From positions 67,184 to 131,183 of the forward strand of contig DBGCOP010000002.1 of the NCBI GenBank assembly GCA_048360435.1: a stretch of 64,000 bases of DNA. The letters run 5' to 3'. Below the pieces are notes generated by a model, which was not told the DNA's origin, made no database searches, and saw nothing but the letters and a program-made list of their open reading frames with translations. Of this stretch, positions 41,689 through 50,345 are shown in pieces; position 1 is the stretch's first letter, and each line of letters starts with the position of its first letter. The DNA is from Limenecus sp048360435. GTDB taxonomy: Bacteria > Cyanobacteriota > Vampirovibrionia > Gastranaerophilales > Gastranaerophilaceae. Position numbers and translations under genes: made by a program.

Positions 41689-42603
41689 TTAACCTTGAAC
41701 AAGGCTGATTGCAATCTGAGGCAATGCGTTTGCTTGTACCAACAAAGCAGATGAAGTTTGTTGAAGAATTTGAGCTTTTGTATAGTTTGCAGATTCTTCG
41801 GCAATATCAGCATCCATGATTGTTGACTTTGCAGCTGTGTTGTTTTCAATTGTTGTTGTGATAGATGTAGCAGCTGCATCAAGTCTGTTCATAACAGCAC
41901 CAATTGTTGCCTTGTTTGTTGAAATAGTATCAATTGCAGTATCAACAATAGAAATATATCTTGCTGCTGCTGAAGCTACTGCAAATGCCGCTTCAACGTT
42001 TTCACCAAGACCTTTTGAATAGTCGATTGCAGTTGTACCAGCATCACCGACTGTTGTATTAGCACCAAGAGTATTCTGATCCATTTTTGCAAACATTGAT
42101 TTATCTATTGTAATAGAGTTGTTTGCTGCTTCGGCATTGGCACCAACCTGAAGTCTCAAGCCTTCATTAGCAAGTTTACTTGTTCCGTCTAACAGTTTCA
42201 AGCCGTTGAAGTTTGACGCACCAGCAATTCTGTCTATTTCAGCCAAACGAGCGGTAACTTCGTCTTGCATTGCTTTCATAGCACTTTCATCATAGATACT
42301 GTTAGCGGCTTGAGCAGCCAGGTCTCTGATACGGTTTAAGTTGTCTAAGATAACATCAAGGTCACCTTCTAATGTAGACAATACGTTATTCCCTGTTTCT
42401 ATATTTGCTTTCGCAACTTTTGAACCCCTAATTTGTGTTTCGAGACCTGTTGCTACATACAAGCCGGCAGCATCATCTGCTGCTCTGTTTACTTTGTAAC
42501 CTGTTGACATTCTTTCAAGTGCAGAGTTCAAAGAATTTGTTGCATTTGTCAAGTTTTTTTGCGTTTTTAACGCAGTAATGTTTGTGTTTACAATAATAGC
42601 CAT
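41689..42603 (-). CDS. fliC: Flagellin
   Basis: 304 aa, a short flagellin. N-terminal D0/D1: AIIVNTNITALKTQKNLTNA, LERMSTGYKVNRAADDAAGL, IETGNNVLSTLEGDLDVI. C-terminal D1/D0: ADIAEESANYTKAQILQQTS and QANALPQIAISLVQG. The surface-exposed middle is only about 90 residues. Polymerises to the filament after export. AAAGGAG precedes the ATG, and a ~200-nt leader able to fold into several hairpins lies upstream. Located 23 kb from the flg operon; no other flagellin in the window. Confidence 0.96.
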   Translation of the reverse strand: MAIIVNTNITALKTQKNLTNATNSLNSALERMSTGYKVNRAADDAAGLYVATGLETQIRGSKVAKANIETGNNVLSTLEGDLDVILDNLNRIRDLAAQAANSIYDESAMKAMQDEVTARLAEIDRIAGASNFNGLKLLDGTSKLANEGLRLQVGANAEAANNSITIDKSMFAKMDQNTLGANTTVGDAGTTAIDYSKGLGENVEAAFAVASAAARYISIVDTAIDTISTNKATIGAVMNRLDAAATSITTTIENNTAAKSTIMDADIAEESANYTKAQILQQTSSALLVQANALPQIAISLVQG

Positions 42604-42800
42604 GGTGATAGCTCCTTTCTGAGAGTCAATAATTACTTCCGTGTATACTCTTTACAATTTCTTAAAAGCCTCTATTCCTTTGCTGATAAAAGCAAACAAA
42701 ATTTACAGGCTTTAAAAACCTTGTTATTAGTATTTCTTGGGGATGGCTTATCCTTTACACATACATACTACGGTCTTTTCAGACATTTCCGTATTCACAA
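42604..42800 (-). promoter_or_regulatory. Structured leader region upstream of flagellin
   Basis: Four possible stems lie in this region: TACGG/CCGTA (42769-42793), GGAT/ATCC (42741-42753), AAAGCCT/AGGCTTT (42665-42713) enclosing TTTGCT/AGCAAA (42679-42696). No sigma-28 box was convincing. It may be an untranslated leader controlling flagellin stability or translation. The rest of the ~320-nt gap to 42923 shows nothing else. Confidence 0.4.
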
Positions 42801-42923
42801 AAAGTTAGAAATTTACATAACTAAAGTATGGTTTTTGTTTTTTCTAAAAAATTTCCATGCTTAATTTATTTTATTCAGTTTTGGTATAAAATATTTTTAA
42901 GAAACAAAACACAGGTCACACCA

Positions 42924-44144
42924 TTGAAAAATAACATCATTCTAATTTGTAATGACGAAAAAAAAACAGAAGAAATAAAATCCAAAATCCTTCTGTTGAG
43001 AAATATTGACAATTTTTGTGCAATAAAAGAAGAAAATTGTTTTGAATTTATTAAAGAAAAAAAACCTGTATTAATAATATTTCACTGTGCAGAAAACAGT
43101 GAAGAGCTTTTGAATTTGACAGGAAAAATCAAACAAAATCATGATTTAAAAACCTGTTCGATAATAGCTGTTTTTGACTATATTGACGAAAATGTTCTTT
43201 GCACTGCTTTTGAAAAAGGAATAACTGATTTTCTTTTAACAAATTCAACTGATTCGGAATTTACAATCAGAACAATATGGTGCTTACAAAAAAGAGAAAA
43301 TTCATACGAATCTGAAAACAAGAAAGACATCCTTTCTCAATTAAAAATTCTTGATAAAAAGAACCACGTTTATACAGAAAATTACACTTATACAATATTA
43401 AAAGAAGAAAGTAAAAAAGAATGGGGAACATTTGTTGTTCTGGCACCTGACATAAATGTCAGAAGCAAACTGTCTCCCGATTCTTTAATGAACACAATCA
43501 AAAAAAATGTGCGTTCCTGTGACATTCTTGGATATGCAACGGATTTTAAGATATATTTATGGTTTAAGCAGACAGAAAAAGAAAATGTTTTAAAAGTTTT
43601 GGAAAAAATACAAAAAATTTTAACCTCAAATTTTTCTATATCAGCCGGCTACATAGAAACAAAAGACATTGCTTTTGACAAAGCTGAAGAAATGGCAAAC
43701 AATGCTCTATCCAAAGCGCTGCTAAAAGGTAACTGTTTTATTTATGCAAAAGAACCAAAGAAAAAAGAAATAAACCTTGATGTAAACGTCAAAAACTTCA
43801 AACTTCACAAAGAAAATCTTGTAAAAAAACTGGAAAAAATTCTTTCTCCTCTTTTTTATCAGACCCAAAAAAGAATAGAAGAAAAACTTTTTGAAACAAA
43901 AATTACACAAACAGTAGATGAAGAAAAAAGCACATTTACTCTTGAAAATGAAAAAGGAAAAAGCTCTTTTACAGTGAGCTGTCCCGGTTATACAAAAATA
44001 AATATAGAAATAATTCATGATATAAAAAACAGTGAATTAAAAGCAGAAAAACTTTTTGTTGATAAAGAAGAAATCAATGAAGAAAAAATAGAATATCTTC
44101 TTGATTCTTTTATAAAACACTTTCAAAATTACATTAATAATTGA
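42924..44144 (+). CDS. Protein with degenerate receiver and degenerate GGDEF-like domain
   Basis: 406 aa from the TTG at 42924, which has AGGT upstream and opens directly into a receiver-like strand (NNIILICNDEKKTEEIKSKI); an ATG at 42828 would add 32 implausible residues. Residues ~5-125 look like a response-regulator receiver, but the phospho-acceptor position reads LIIFH in place of the usual LLxD. Residues ~160-295 follow a GGDEF-domain pattern in which the signature is replaced by GYATDFK and the end is ANNALSKALLKGNCFIYAKE. The last ~110 residues are unassigned. Probably not a cyclase; perhaps a regulator. Divergent from flagellin. Confidence 0.7.
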   Translation: MKNNIILICNDEKKTEEIKSKILLLRNIDNFCAIKEENCFEFIKEKKPVLIIFHCAENSEELLNLTGKIKQNHDLKTCSIIAVFDYIDENVLCTAFEKGITDFLLTNSTDSEFTIRTIWCLQKRENSYESENKKDILSQLKILDKKNHVYTENYTYTILKEESKKEWGTFVVLAPDINVRSKLSPDSLMNTIKKNVRSCDILGYATDFKIYLWFKQTEKENVLKVLEKIQKILTSNFSISAGYIETKDIAFDKAEEMANNALSKALLKGNCFIYAKEPKKKEINLDVNVKNFKLHKENLVKKLEKILSPLFYQTQKRIEEKLFETKITQTVDEEKSTFTLENEKGKSSFTVSCPGYTKINIEIIHDIKNSELKAEKLFVDKEEINEEKIEYLLDSFIKHFQNYINN

Positions 44145-44162
44145 ACAAAATAGGAGACTTTT

Positions 44163-44705
44163 ATGACAATAGATATAATTGCACAAAACTCGGCATTTTT
44201 ATTCATAGATGTTCAAGAAAAACTTGTAGGAATGCTAAGAAAAGATACATGCGCAAAAAAATCAGAAATTCTAGCAAGAACAGCAAAAGTTTTGAACATA
44301 AAAACAATTTTGACAGAACAATATCCCAAAGGACTGGGTTCAACAATCCCTTCCGTAAAATACAGTGTACCTGACAGTGCAAAATATTTTGAAAAAACAA
44401 GTTTTAATGCTCTTCTTACAGAAGGTGTTAAAGAAGCTCTTGAAGGTTCAAAAAACATTTTTATTTTTGGCATAGAAACACACATCTGTGTTTATCAAAC
44501 AACACTTGCACTTCTTGAAAAAGGTTTCAATGTTTTTGTTGTAAAAGATGCCTGTGCTTCACGTGAAACAGACGAATTCAAAGCAGGAATAAATCTTATG
44601 GAAAAAGAAGGTGCAAAAATCCTAACAACAGAAATGGTTATTTTTGAACTTCTTAAATCATCACAACATCCAAATTTCAAAGAAATTCAGGCTTTTATAA
44701 AATAA
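44163..44705 (+). CDS. Isochorismatase-family cysteine hydrolase
   Basis: 180 aa. The catalytic triad is visible: Asp16 in FLFIDVQEKL, Lys78 in FEKTSFNALL, Cys109 in GIETHICVYQT. This matches the YcaC/nicotinamidase-like superfamily, closest in length to YcaC-type hydrolases. Substrate unknown. AGGAG lies 7 nt before the ATG. It follows the degenerate GGDEF gene by 18 bp and precedes a small hypothetical gene by 1 bp, likely one operon. Confidence 0.85.
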   Translation: MTIDIIAQNSAFLFIDVQEKLVGMLRKDTCAKKSEILARTAKVLNIKTILTEQYPKGLGSTIPSVKYSVPDSAKYFEKTSFNALLTEGVKEALEGSKNIFIFGIETHICVYQTTLALLEKGFNVFVVKDACASRETDEFKAGINLMEKEGAKILTTEMVIFELLKSSQHPNFKEIQAFIK

Positions 44706-44706
44706 A

Positions 44707-45006
44707 ATGATATTACAAGATTTTTCAGATTTTTTAAAACAAAATGAAGAGAAACCCTCAGTTTCTCTTCTGTATATATGGCTGAAACTCAAAATAGAAT
44801 CACCTGCAAAAACAAACGTAGACAGAATTCTACAAAAAGAAATATATATAGCAAAAAATAAAGCAGGCAATTTTCTTTTTATCGGAAAATCTTCGTCAGG
44901 AAGAAAACTTCTGGAAAGTTTATACAACTTTGCACTAAGTTTTGAACAGCAAAAAATGGCAAGGTGGATTCATCAACAAAAAGCTAATGATTTTAAAAAT
45001 TGTTAA
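44707..45006 (+). CDS. Hypothetical protein, 99 aa
   Basis: It begins MILQDFSDFLKQNEEKPSVS and ends ARWIHQQKANDFKNC. Mixed helix and strand, slightly basic, no membrane segment or signal. The start is 1 bp after the isochorismatase-like stop, so translation is probably coupled. A strong terminator closes the three-gene unit. No family recognised. Confidence 0.65.
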   Translation: MILQDFSDFLKQNEEKPSVSLLYIWLKLKIESPAKTNVDRILQKEIYIAKNKAGNFLFIGKSSSGRKLLESLYNFALSFEQQKMARWIHQQKANDFKNC

Positions 45007-45026
45007 AATATTGTAAAAATAAGACT

Positions 45027-45054
45027 TTCGGCATGGTTCCATGCCGAATTTTTG
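45027..45054 (+). terminator. Intrinsic terminator
   Basis: TTCGGCATG / CATGCCGAA is a perfect 9-bp stem with a GTTC loop and a following T-run. Confidence 0.93.
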
Positions 45055-45069
45055 TATTAACATGATAAA

Positions 45070-45364
45070 CTTTGTCTGTATAAAACCTGTTCAAAACTTT
45101 TCAATAAATGTATAAACTTATATAAAAAATTGATAGTTTTATACAATTCAAAATAAAAACAAAAAGTTATTGAAAATTATGAAACAGTTTTCTACAAAAA
45201 ATTAACATAGTTATGAACAAGTTTTGTGCTTTATATTGTTTAGTTTATAATAGTTTTATACAGAAATTATCGTCTTTATTATCTGTTATTATTTATTTTA
45301 TTTATTTATATATTAAATTATAAATAAAAAGGTTAAAAAAACTGTCAGGAGAAAAAATTAAAAT
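45070..45364. other. AT-rich repeat region before dnaN, candidate replication origin
   Basis: About 300 nt without a gene. TGTATAAA occurs at 45077 and 45109 and its complement TTTATACA at 45138 and 45255. The longer ATAGTTTTATACA repeats exactly at 45133 and 45250. DnaA-box-like nonamers with two mismatches are TTATACAGA (45256) and TTATGAACA (45211). The right half is almost pure A/T and could unwind. In cyanobacteria the origin is often beside dnaN. No perfect TTATCCACA box was found, so this stays a candidate. Confidence 0.45.
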
Positions 45365-46504
45365 ATGGCAAATATGGAATTTACAATTGAAAAAGAATCA
45401 CTGCTTACAAATTTAAAAATTGTTGAGAAAACAACAGTAGCCAGAGGCATTCAGCCTGTACTGTCAAATATATTAATCAATGCAACTTCTGACAATTTTA
45501 TAACATTTTCTGCAACAGATTTAGATATAAATATTGTGTCAAAAACAATTGCTTCTGTCCAAACTCCCGGAAAAATTACACTTCCCGCAAAAAAACTTTC
45601 CGAAATTGTTTCAAAATTAAGCAATAAACCGGTCGTTTTTTCATTAAATGAAGAAACGAATATTGTAAATATAATTTGCGGAAATTCTAAATTTGAATTG
45701 ATCGGCATTAGCGCAGATGAATTTCCTGCAACTATCTCAGAGGAAGAATTGTCAGACAAAGAATGTGTTGAAATTGATTTGAATCCTTTTATAAAATCAA
45801 TAAAATATACAGCTTTTTCTGCTGCCAATTATGAAAACAGAAATATTATCAGCGGTGTTTTCTGTTCTATTTCCAAAGAAAATATTGAAATGGCTGCTAC
45901 TGATGGAAACAGATTAACAAGAATTGTTGAAAAAATTACAAATGAAAAAGATACAAATATAAGCTGTGTTATTCCTTCAAAAACTCTTCAGGAATTTTTG
46001 AGAATAGCTTCACTTTTGAAAGACTCCAATGATGAAAAACTCTGTTTGTTAATCGAGAAAACAAGAATTATCTTCAAAACTTCTTCAATGATTATGACAT
46101 CACGTCTTTTAGAGGGTGAATATCCTCCTTACAAACAGTTGATACCCCAATCTTGTGAAAAAAATGCCGTTGTTGACAGAGAAGAGATGATTTCAGCTCT
46201 TGAAAGAGTAGCTGTAATGGTTAATGAAAGAACAAATATTGTTAAATTTATTTTTGGTGAAAACACACTGTTTTTAAAAGCTGATACTCCTGATTCAGGT
46301 CTTGGCGAAGATTCAATTTCAGCCGAATATACTGATGAAGAATTGACAATTGCTTTTAATTACAGATATGTTCTGGATTCTTTGAAAATTATGGAATCAG
46401 AAAAGGTTAAAATTGGTCTTGGCGGAAGTCTTTCCGCTACATTATTCAGACCTGACAGTGAAGATGATTATCTCTGTTTGATAATGCCGATACAAATTAG
46501 ATAA
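45365..46504 (+). CDS. dnaN: DNA polymerase III beta subunit (sliding clamp)
   Basis: 379 aa. Ring-shaped processivity factor. Begins MANMEFTIEKESLLTNLKIV, with IQPVLSNILINATSDN, a central FCSISKENIEMAATDGNRLT, RLLEGEYPPYKQLIP, and the end DSEDDYLCLIMPIQIR, the usual clamp C-terminus. AGGAG is about 13 nt upstream, rather far. dnaA is not adjacent, as in many cyanobacteria. Followed 12 bp later by thrB. Confidence 0.96.
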   Translation: MANMEFTIEKESLLTNLKIVEKTTVARGIQPVLSNILINATSDNFITFSATDLDINIVSKTIASVQTPGKITLPAKKLSEIVSKLSNKPVVFSLNEETNIVNIICGNSKFELIGISADEFPATISEEELSDKECVEIDLNPFIKSIKYTAFSAANYENRNIISGVFCSISKENIEMAATDGNRLTRIVEKITNEKDTNISCVIPSKTLQEFLRIASLLKDSNDEKLCLLIEKTRIIFKTSSMIMTSRLLEGEYPPYKQLIPQSCEKNAVVDREEMISALERVAVMVNERTNIVKFIFGENTLFLKADTPDSGLGEDSISAEYTDEELTIAFNYRYVLDSLKIMESEKVKIGLGGSLSATLFRPDSEDDYLCLIMPIQIR

Positions 46505-46516
46505 AGATAGGATATT

Positions 46517-47446
46517 ATGAAAGTTAGTGTAAAAGTGCCTGCTACGACAGCAAATTTGGGACCAGGTTTTGATTCTTTTGGTTTGGCTCTTCCGATATTT
46601 AATACAATTACTGTGGAAGAAACAATTATGCCTGGAACAGGTATAGAAATAAATATCATAGATGAAACAAATGAGCAGGATATTATCTCAATTCCTACTG
46701 ACGAGAATAATATTGTTTATAAAGCCATTGAACTTTTGTACAATTCAATAGGTCAGTCTCCAAGTGAGTTAAAAATTACAATAAAGACACAGATTCCGAT
46801 AGCACGAGGTCTTGGCAGTTCAGCTTCTGTTATTGTTGGAGGTTTGATTGCTGCAAATGAACTTTTGGGAAAACCTGCCGATGAGGCTGCTCTTTTATCA
46901 ATTGCAACAGAAATAGAAAATCATCCTGATAATATTACACCGGCTCTTGTTGGAGGTTTTGTTGTTTCATCTCTTGAAGAAGACGGCAGTGTTATTTATT
47001 CAAAAATGAATTGGCCAAAAGACTGGAATATAACAGTTTGTATTCCAGATTATGAACTTTCTACAAGCATTGCTCGTTCTGTTTTGCCTCAGGAAGTACC
47101 AATGAAGGATGCTATATTTAATTTGAAACATGCGGCTATGCTTGTTCAGGCAGTTAATTCACATGATGAAAAACTAATGAAAGCAGCTCTTGACGATAGG
47201 CTCCACCAGCAATACAGGGAAAAGCTTATTCCCGGTTTGAAAGAAATAAAAGATGCTCTTAAACATGAAGAAAATGTTATGGGTGTCGTTATAAGCGGTG
47301 CAGGTCCTTCTATACTGGTTATTTCTCATGGAAATAATTTGGATAAAATAAGAGAAACAGTTTCGAATGTATGGTTGGATTTGAATGTAAAATCAAAAAT
47401 CCTCACTCTTCAAGTTGAAGAAAATGGTGCTCAAATAGAAGAGTAA
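46517..47446 (+). CDS. thrB: Homoserine kinase
   Basis: 309 aa, GHMP kinase family. Phosphorylates homoserine for threonine synthesis. VKVPATTANLGPGFDSFGLA at the start, the ATP loop PIARGLGSSASVIVGGLIAA, and GVVISGAGPSILVISHG near the end. It lies 12 bp after dnaN, likely in the same transcript. thrA and thrC are not here. Confidence 0.95.
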   Translation: MKVSVKVPATTANLGPGFDSFGLALPIFNTITVEETIMPGTGIEINIIDETNEQDIISIPTDENNIVYKAIELLYNSIGQSPSELKITIKTQIPIARGLGSSASVIVGGLIAANELLGKPADEAALLSIATEIENHPDNITPALVGGFVVSSLEEDGSVIYSKMNWPKDWNITVCIPDYELSTSIARSVLPQEVPMKDAIFNLKHAAMLVQAVNSHDEKLMKAALDDRLHQQYREKLIPGLKEIKDALKHEENVMGVVISGAGPSILVISHGNNLDKIRETVSNVWLDLNVKSKILTLQVEENGAQIEE

Positions 47447-47500
47447 TTTTTGTATCTGAATTTATTTTTCCTACTTTTGAATCATTGCAAAAATTTATGT

Positions 47501-47529
47501 TTGTATAAAAATGATTAAAAATGTATAAT
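47501..47529 (+). promoter_or_regulatory. Sigma-70-like promoter of atpDC
   Basis: TTGTAT (47501-47506) and TATAAT (47524-47529) with the ideal 17-nt spacing, about 34 nt before the atpD start. Confidence 0.7.
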
Positions 47530-47562
47530 AATTATGAATTTTATATGTAAAGGTGGGAAAGA

Positions 47563-48972
47563 ATGACTGTATTAACAGAAAATGAGGGTTTAATTACTCA
47601 GATTATCGGCCCGGTAATCGACGTTGAGTTTCAAGCAGGACAACTACCTGAAATTTATGACGCCTTAGAGATTTATACACAAGACGGAAGCAAAACCGTT
47701 GCAGAAGTTCAACAGCTTCTTGGTGAAAACAAAGTTCGCTCTGTTGCTATGTCTTCAACTGACGGTTTGCAAAGAGGTATGAAAGCTATAAATACAAAAG
47801 CTCCTATTTCTATTCCCGTGGGTAAAGAAACTCTGGGAAGAATTTTGAACGTATTAGGCGAACCTGTTGATGAAATGGGACCTGTTAATACAGAAAATCG
47901 TCTTCCTATCCACAGACCTTCACCAAAATTGGTTGATCAAAATACTAATGTTGAAATTTTTGAAACAGGTATCAAAGCCATTGACCTTTTACAGCCATAC
48001 CAAAAAGGTGGAAAAATCGGTTTGTTTGGCGGTGCCGGTGTAGGTAAAACCGTTTTGATTATGGAACTTATTCACAATATTGCGCAAGAACACTCAGGCG
48101 TATCTGTGTTTGGTGGTGTTGGTGAAAGAACCCGTGAAGGTAACGACCTTTGGAATGAAATGAAGGAATCAGGCGTACTTGATAAAGTAGCTTTGATTTA
48201 CGGTCAGATGAACGAACCGCCGGGAGCCAGAATGAGAGTAGGTCTTTCTGCATTGACTGCTGCGGAATATTTCCGTGATTTTTCTAAACAAGACGTATTG
48301 TTGTTCATTGATAACATTTTCAGATTTGTACAGGCAGGTTCTGAGGTTTCTTCACTTCTTGGACGTATGCCTTCAGCTGTTGGTTATCAACCGACACTTT
48401 CTACTGAAATCGGTGAGTTACAGGAACGTATTACATCTACAAAAGACGGTTCAATTACATCTGTTCAGGCAATTTATGTACCTGCTGATGACTTGACTGA
48501 CCCTGCTCCTGCTACAACATTCTCTCACCTTGATGCTTCAACAGTACTTTCTAGACAGATTGCATCTCTCGGTATTTATCCTGCTGTTGATCCTCTTGCT
48601 TCAAGCTCAAGAGTACTTGATCCTGTAATTATTGGTGAGGAACATTATTCTGTTGCAAGACAGGTTCTTGAGGTTCTTCAAAAATATAAAGATTTGCAAG
48701 ATATTATTGCAATTCTCGGTATGGATGAATTGTCAGAAGAAGATAAGGAAACAGTTAACAGAGCCAGAAAAATTCAAAAATTCCTGTCTCAACCATTCTT
48801 TGTTGCTGAACAGTTCTCTGGTATTGCAGGTAAATATGTTAAACTGGAAGATTCTATAAAAGGCTTCAAAGAAATTCTTGAAGGTAAACATGACGATATT
48901 CCGGAACAAGCTTTTTATATGGTCGGTACTATTGAAGAAGCTGTTGCGAAAGCTGAAAGTATGAAGGCTTAA
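47563..48972 (+). CDS. atpD: ATP synthase F1 subunit beta
   Basis: 469 aa, catalytic subunit. Walker A GGAGVGKTVLIMELIHNIAQ, the catalytic Glu in GERTREGNDLW, YGQMNEPPGARMRVGLSALT, LLFIDNIFRFVQAGSEVSSL and DELSEEDKETV are all standard. AGGTGGG precedes the ATG. Only atpC follows; the alpha, gamma, delta and Fo genes are elsewhere, the split seen in cyanobacteria. Confidence 0.98.
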   Translation: MTVLTENEGLITQIIGPVIDVEFQAGQLPEIYDALEIYTQDGSKTVAEVQQLLGENKVRSVAMSSTDGLQRGMKAINTKAPISIPVGKETLGRILNVLGEPVDEMGPVNTENRLPIHRPSPKLVDQNTNVEIFETGIKAIDLLQPYQKGGKIGLFGGAGVGKTVLIMELIHNIAQEHSGVSVFGGVGERTREGNDLWNEMKESGVLDKVALIYGQMNEPPGARMRVGLSALTAAEYFRDFSKQDVLLFIDNIFRFVQAGSEVSSLLGRMPSAVGYQPTLSTEIGELQERITSTKDGSITSVQAIYVPADDLTDPAPATTFSHLDASTVLSRQIASLGIYPAVDPLASSSRVLDPVIIGEEHYSVARQVLEVLQKYKDLQDIIAILGMDELSEEDKETVNRARKIQKFLSQPFFVAEQFSGIAGKYVKLEDSIKGFKEILEGKHDDIPEQAFYMVGTIEEAVAKAESMKA

Positions 48973-48976
48973 AAAT

Positions 48977-49387
48977 ATGTCAAAAAAAATAAACTTAAAA
49001 ATTATTACCCATGAAAAAGAAGTCTTTAATGAAGATGTAGATGCTGTTTATTCAAAAAGCATTGAGGGTGAATTTGGTATTTTGCCTGATCACCAGCCTT
49101 TTATGGGTGCACTGGATATTGGTGTAACTAAAGTTGAAAAAGACGGCAAATTTGAGTTTATTTCTACAATGGGCGGAATTTTTCAATTTAAAAATAATGA
49201 AGCAATAATTCTTACGGATCTTGCTGAAAAAGGTTGTGATATTGATGTTACACGTGCAAAATCAGCCAAAGAAAGAGCTGAAGCAAGAATAGGCTCCCAT
49301 GAAGTTGAAATTGACAATGCACGTGCTCAGGTCGCACTGGCTAAAGCAATGGCAAGACTAAAAGCTGCCGGACAGCACAAACAATAA
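48977..49387 (+). CDS. atpC: ATP synthase F1 subunit epsilon
   Basis: 136 aa. N-terminal beta-sandwich (LKIITHEKEVFNEDVDAVYS; GEFGILPDHQPFMGALDIGV) and C-terminal helical hairpin (RAKSAKERAEARIGSHEVEI) that can block rotation. 4 bp after atpD; terminator follows. Confidence 0.95.
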   Translation: MSKKINLKIITHEKEVFNEDVDAVYSKSIEGEFGILPDHQPFMGALDIGVTKVEKDGKFEFISTMGGIFQFKNNEAIILTDLAEKGCDIDVTRAKSAKERAEARIGSHEVEIDNARAQVALAKAMARLKAAGQHKQ

Positions 49388-49402
49388 AATAAAAATAAAA
49401 TA

Positions 49403-49441
49403 AAACGGCTCTTTGATTTGAATAAAGGGTCGTTTTTTTTA
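49403..49441 (+). terminator. Intrinsic terminator of atpDC
   Basis: AACGGCTCTTT pairs with AAAGGGTCGTT through two wobble positions, followed by a long T-run. Confidence 0.82.
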
Positions 49442-49490
49442 TATTGCAAAATATGCTATAATCAACCTGTACACAAAACAGGATATATTT

Positions 49491-50345
49491 ATGACACAGG
49501 TAAAATTTACAAAGATGCAAGGTGCAGGTAATGATTTCATTTTAATGGAATTTGATGAATATAAAAAAATTGAGAAAAAATTTCCTGATATAGCAAAATT
49601 TCTGTGTGACAGACATTTTGGAATAGGTGCAGACGGAATTTTTATTCCTGTTGAAAATCCTTCCACTTATTCTGACTTGGGTTGGCTTTTTTATCAGGCT
49701 GACGGCTCTACTGCGCAAATGTGCGGAAATGGAATGAGATGTTTTGCCAGATTCTGTTTTGATAAAAAAATCATTAATAAAAGAAAATTCTCTGTTGAAA
49801 CTCTTGCAGGTAAAATCGTTCCTGAAGTTATGGAGGATTTAAGAGTAAGGGTCAATATGGGCAAACCGATACTTGAACCAGAAAAAATCCCATTTAAAGG
49901 TAGTAAAAATTTGAATTATCCTCTTTGGGATGGAATGAAAAAGTTTGTTGTGAATGCTGTAAGCATGGGTAATCCTCATTGCGTAATTTTTGCCAAAGAA
50001 GATGAAGATATTAATAAATTGGCAAAAAAATATGGTGATTTTATTGAGCATGACGCACTTTTTCCTGAAAAGACCAATGTTGAATTTGTTAAAGTAAAAT
50101 CAAAAGAAGAAATAGATGTTGCTGTTTGGGAAAGAGGCTGCGGAATTACTCTTGCTTGCGGAACCGGTGCTTGTGCAAGTGTTGTGGCTTCTGTTTTGAA
50201 CGGACTTTGTGACAACAGGGTAAAAGTTAACCTTCCCGGCGGTGCTCTTACAATTGAATGGGCGGGTAATTCACAAAACACTGATTTTGATGTATTCATG
50301 ACCGGTGAAGCAAAATATGTTTTTGAAGGAACTATAAACGTATAG
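49491..50345 (+). CDS. dapF: Diaminopimelate epimerase
   Basis: 284 aa. Converts LL- to meso-diaminopimelate for lysine and peptidoglycan. Both active-site cysteines are visible: MCGNGMRCFARFCF and LACGTGACASVVAS; start region KMQGAGNDFILMEFDEY. Implies DAP-type peptidoglycan. Its stop overlaps the next start by one base. Confidence 0.96.
   Translation: MTQVKFTKMQGAGNDFILMEFDEYKKIEKKFPDIAKFLCDRHFGIGADGIFIPVENPSTYSDLGWLFYQADGSTAQMCGNGMRCFARFCFDKKIINKRKFSVETLAGKIVPEVMEDLRVRVNMGKPILEPEKIPFKGSKNLNYPLWDGMKKFVVNAVSMGNPHCVIFAKEDEDINKLAKKYGDFIEHDALFPEKTNVEFVKVKSKEEIDVAVWERGCGITLACGTGACASVVASVLNGLCDNRVKVNLPGGALTIEWAGNSQNTDFDVFMTGEAKYVFEGTINV

Noticed and set aside
42604..42800. c-di-GMP (GEMM) riboswitch before flagellin
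   Set aside because: Tempting in view of the context, but conserved core sequences and the tetraloop-receptor arrangement are not visible.
42828..42923. N-terminal extension of the degenerate GGDEF protein from ATG 42828
   Set aside because: The 32 extra residues are Phe-rich and unlike a receiver N-terminus, have no ribosome binding site, and lie in the probable divergent promoter region.
45133..45262. Exact 13-nt direct repeat as attachment site or transposon ends
   Set aside because: No integrase, transposase or target duplication nearby; origin-type repeats explain it better.
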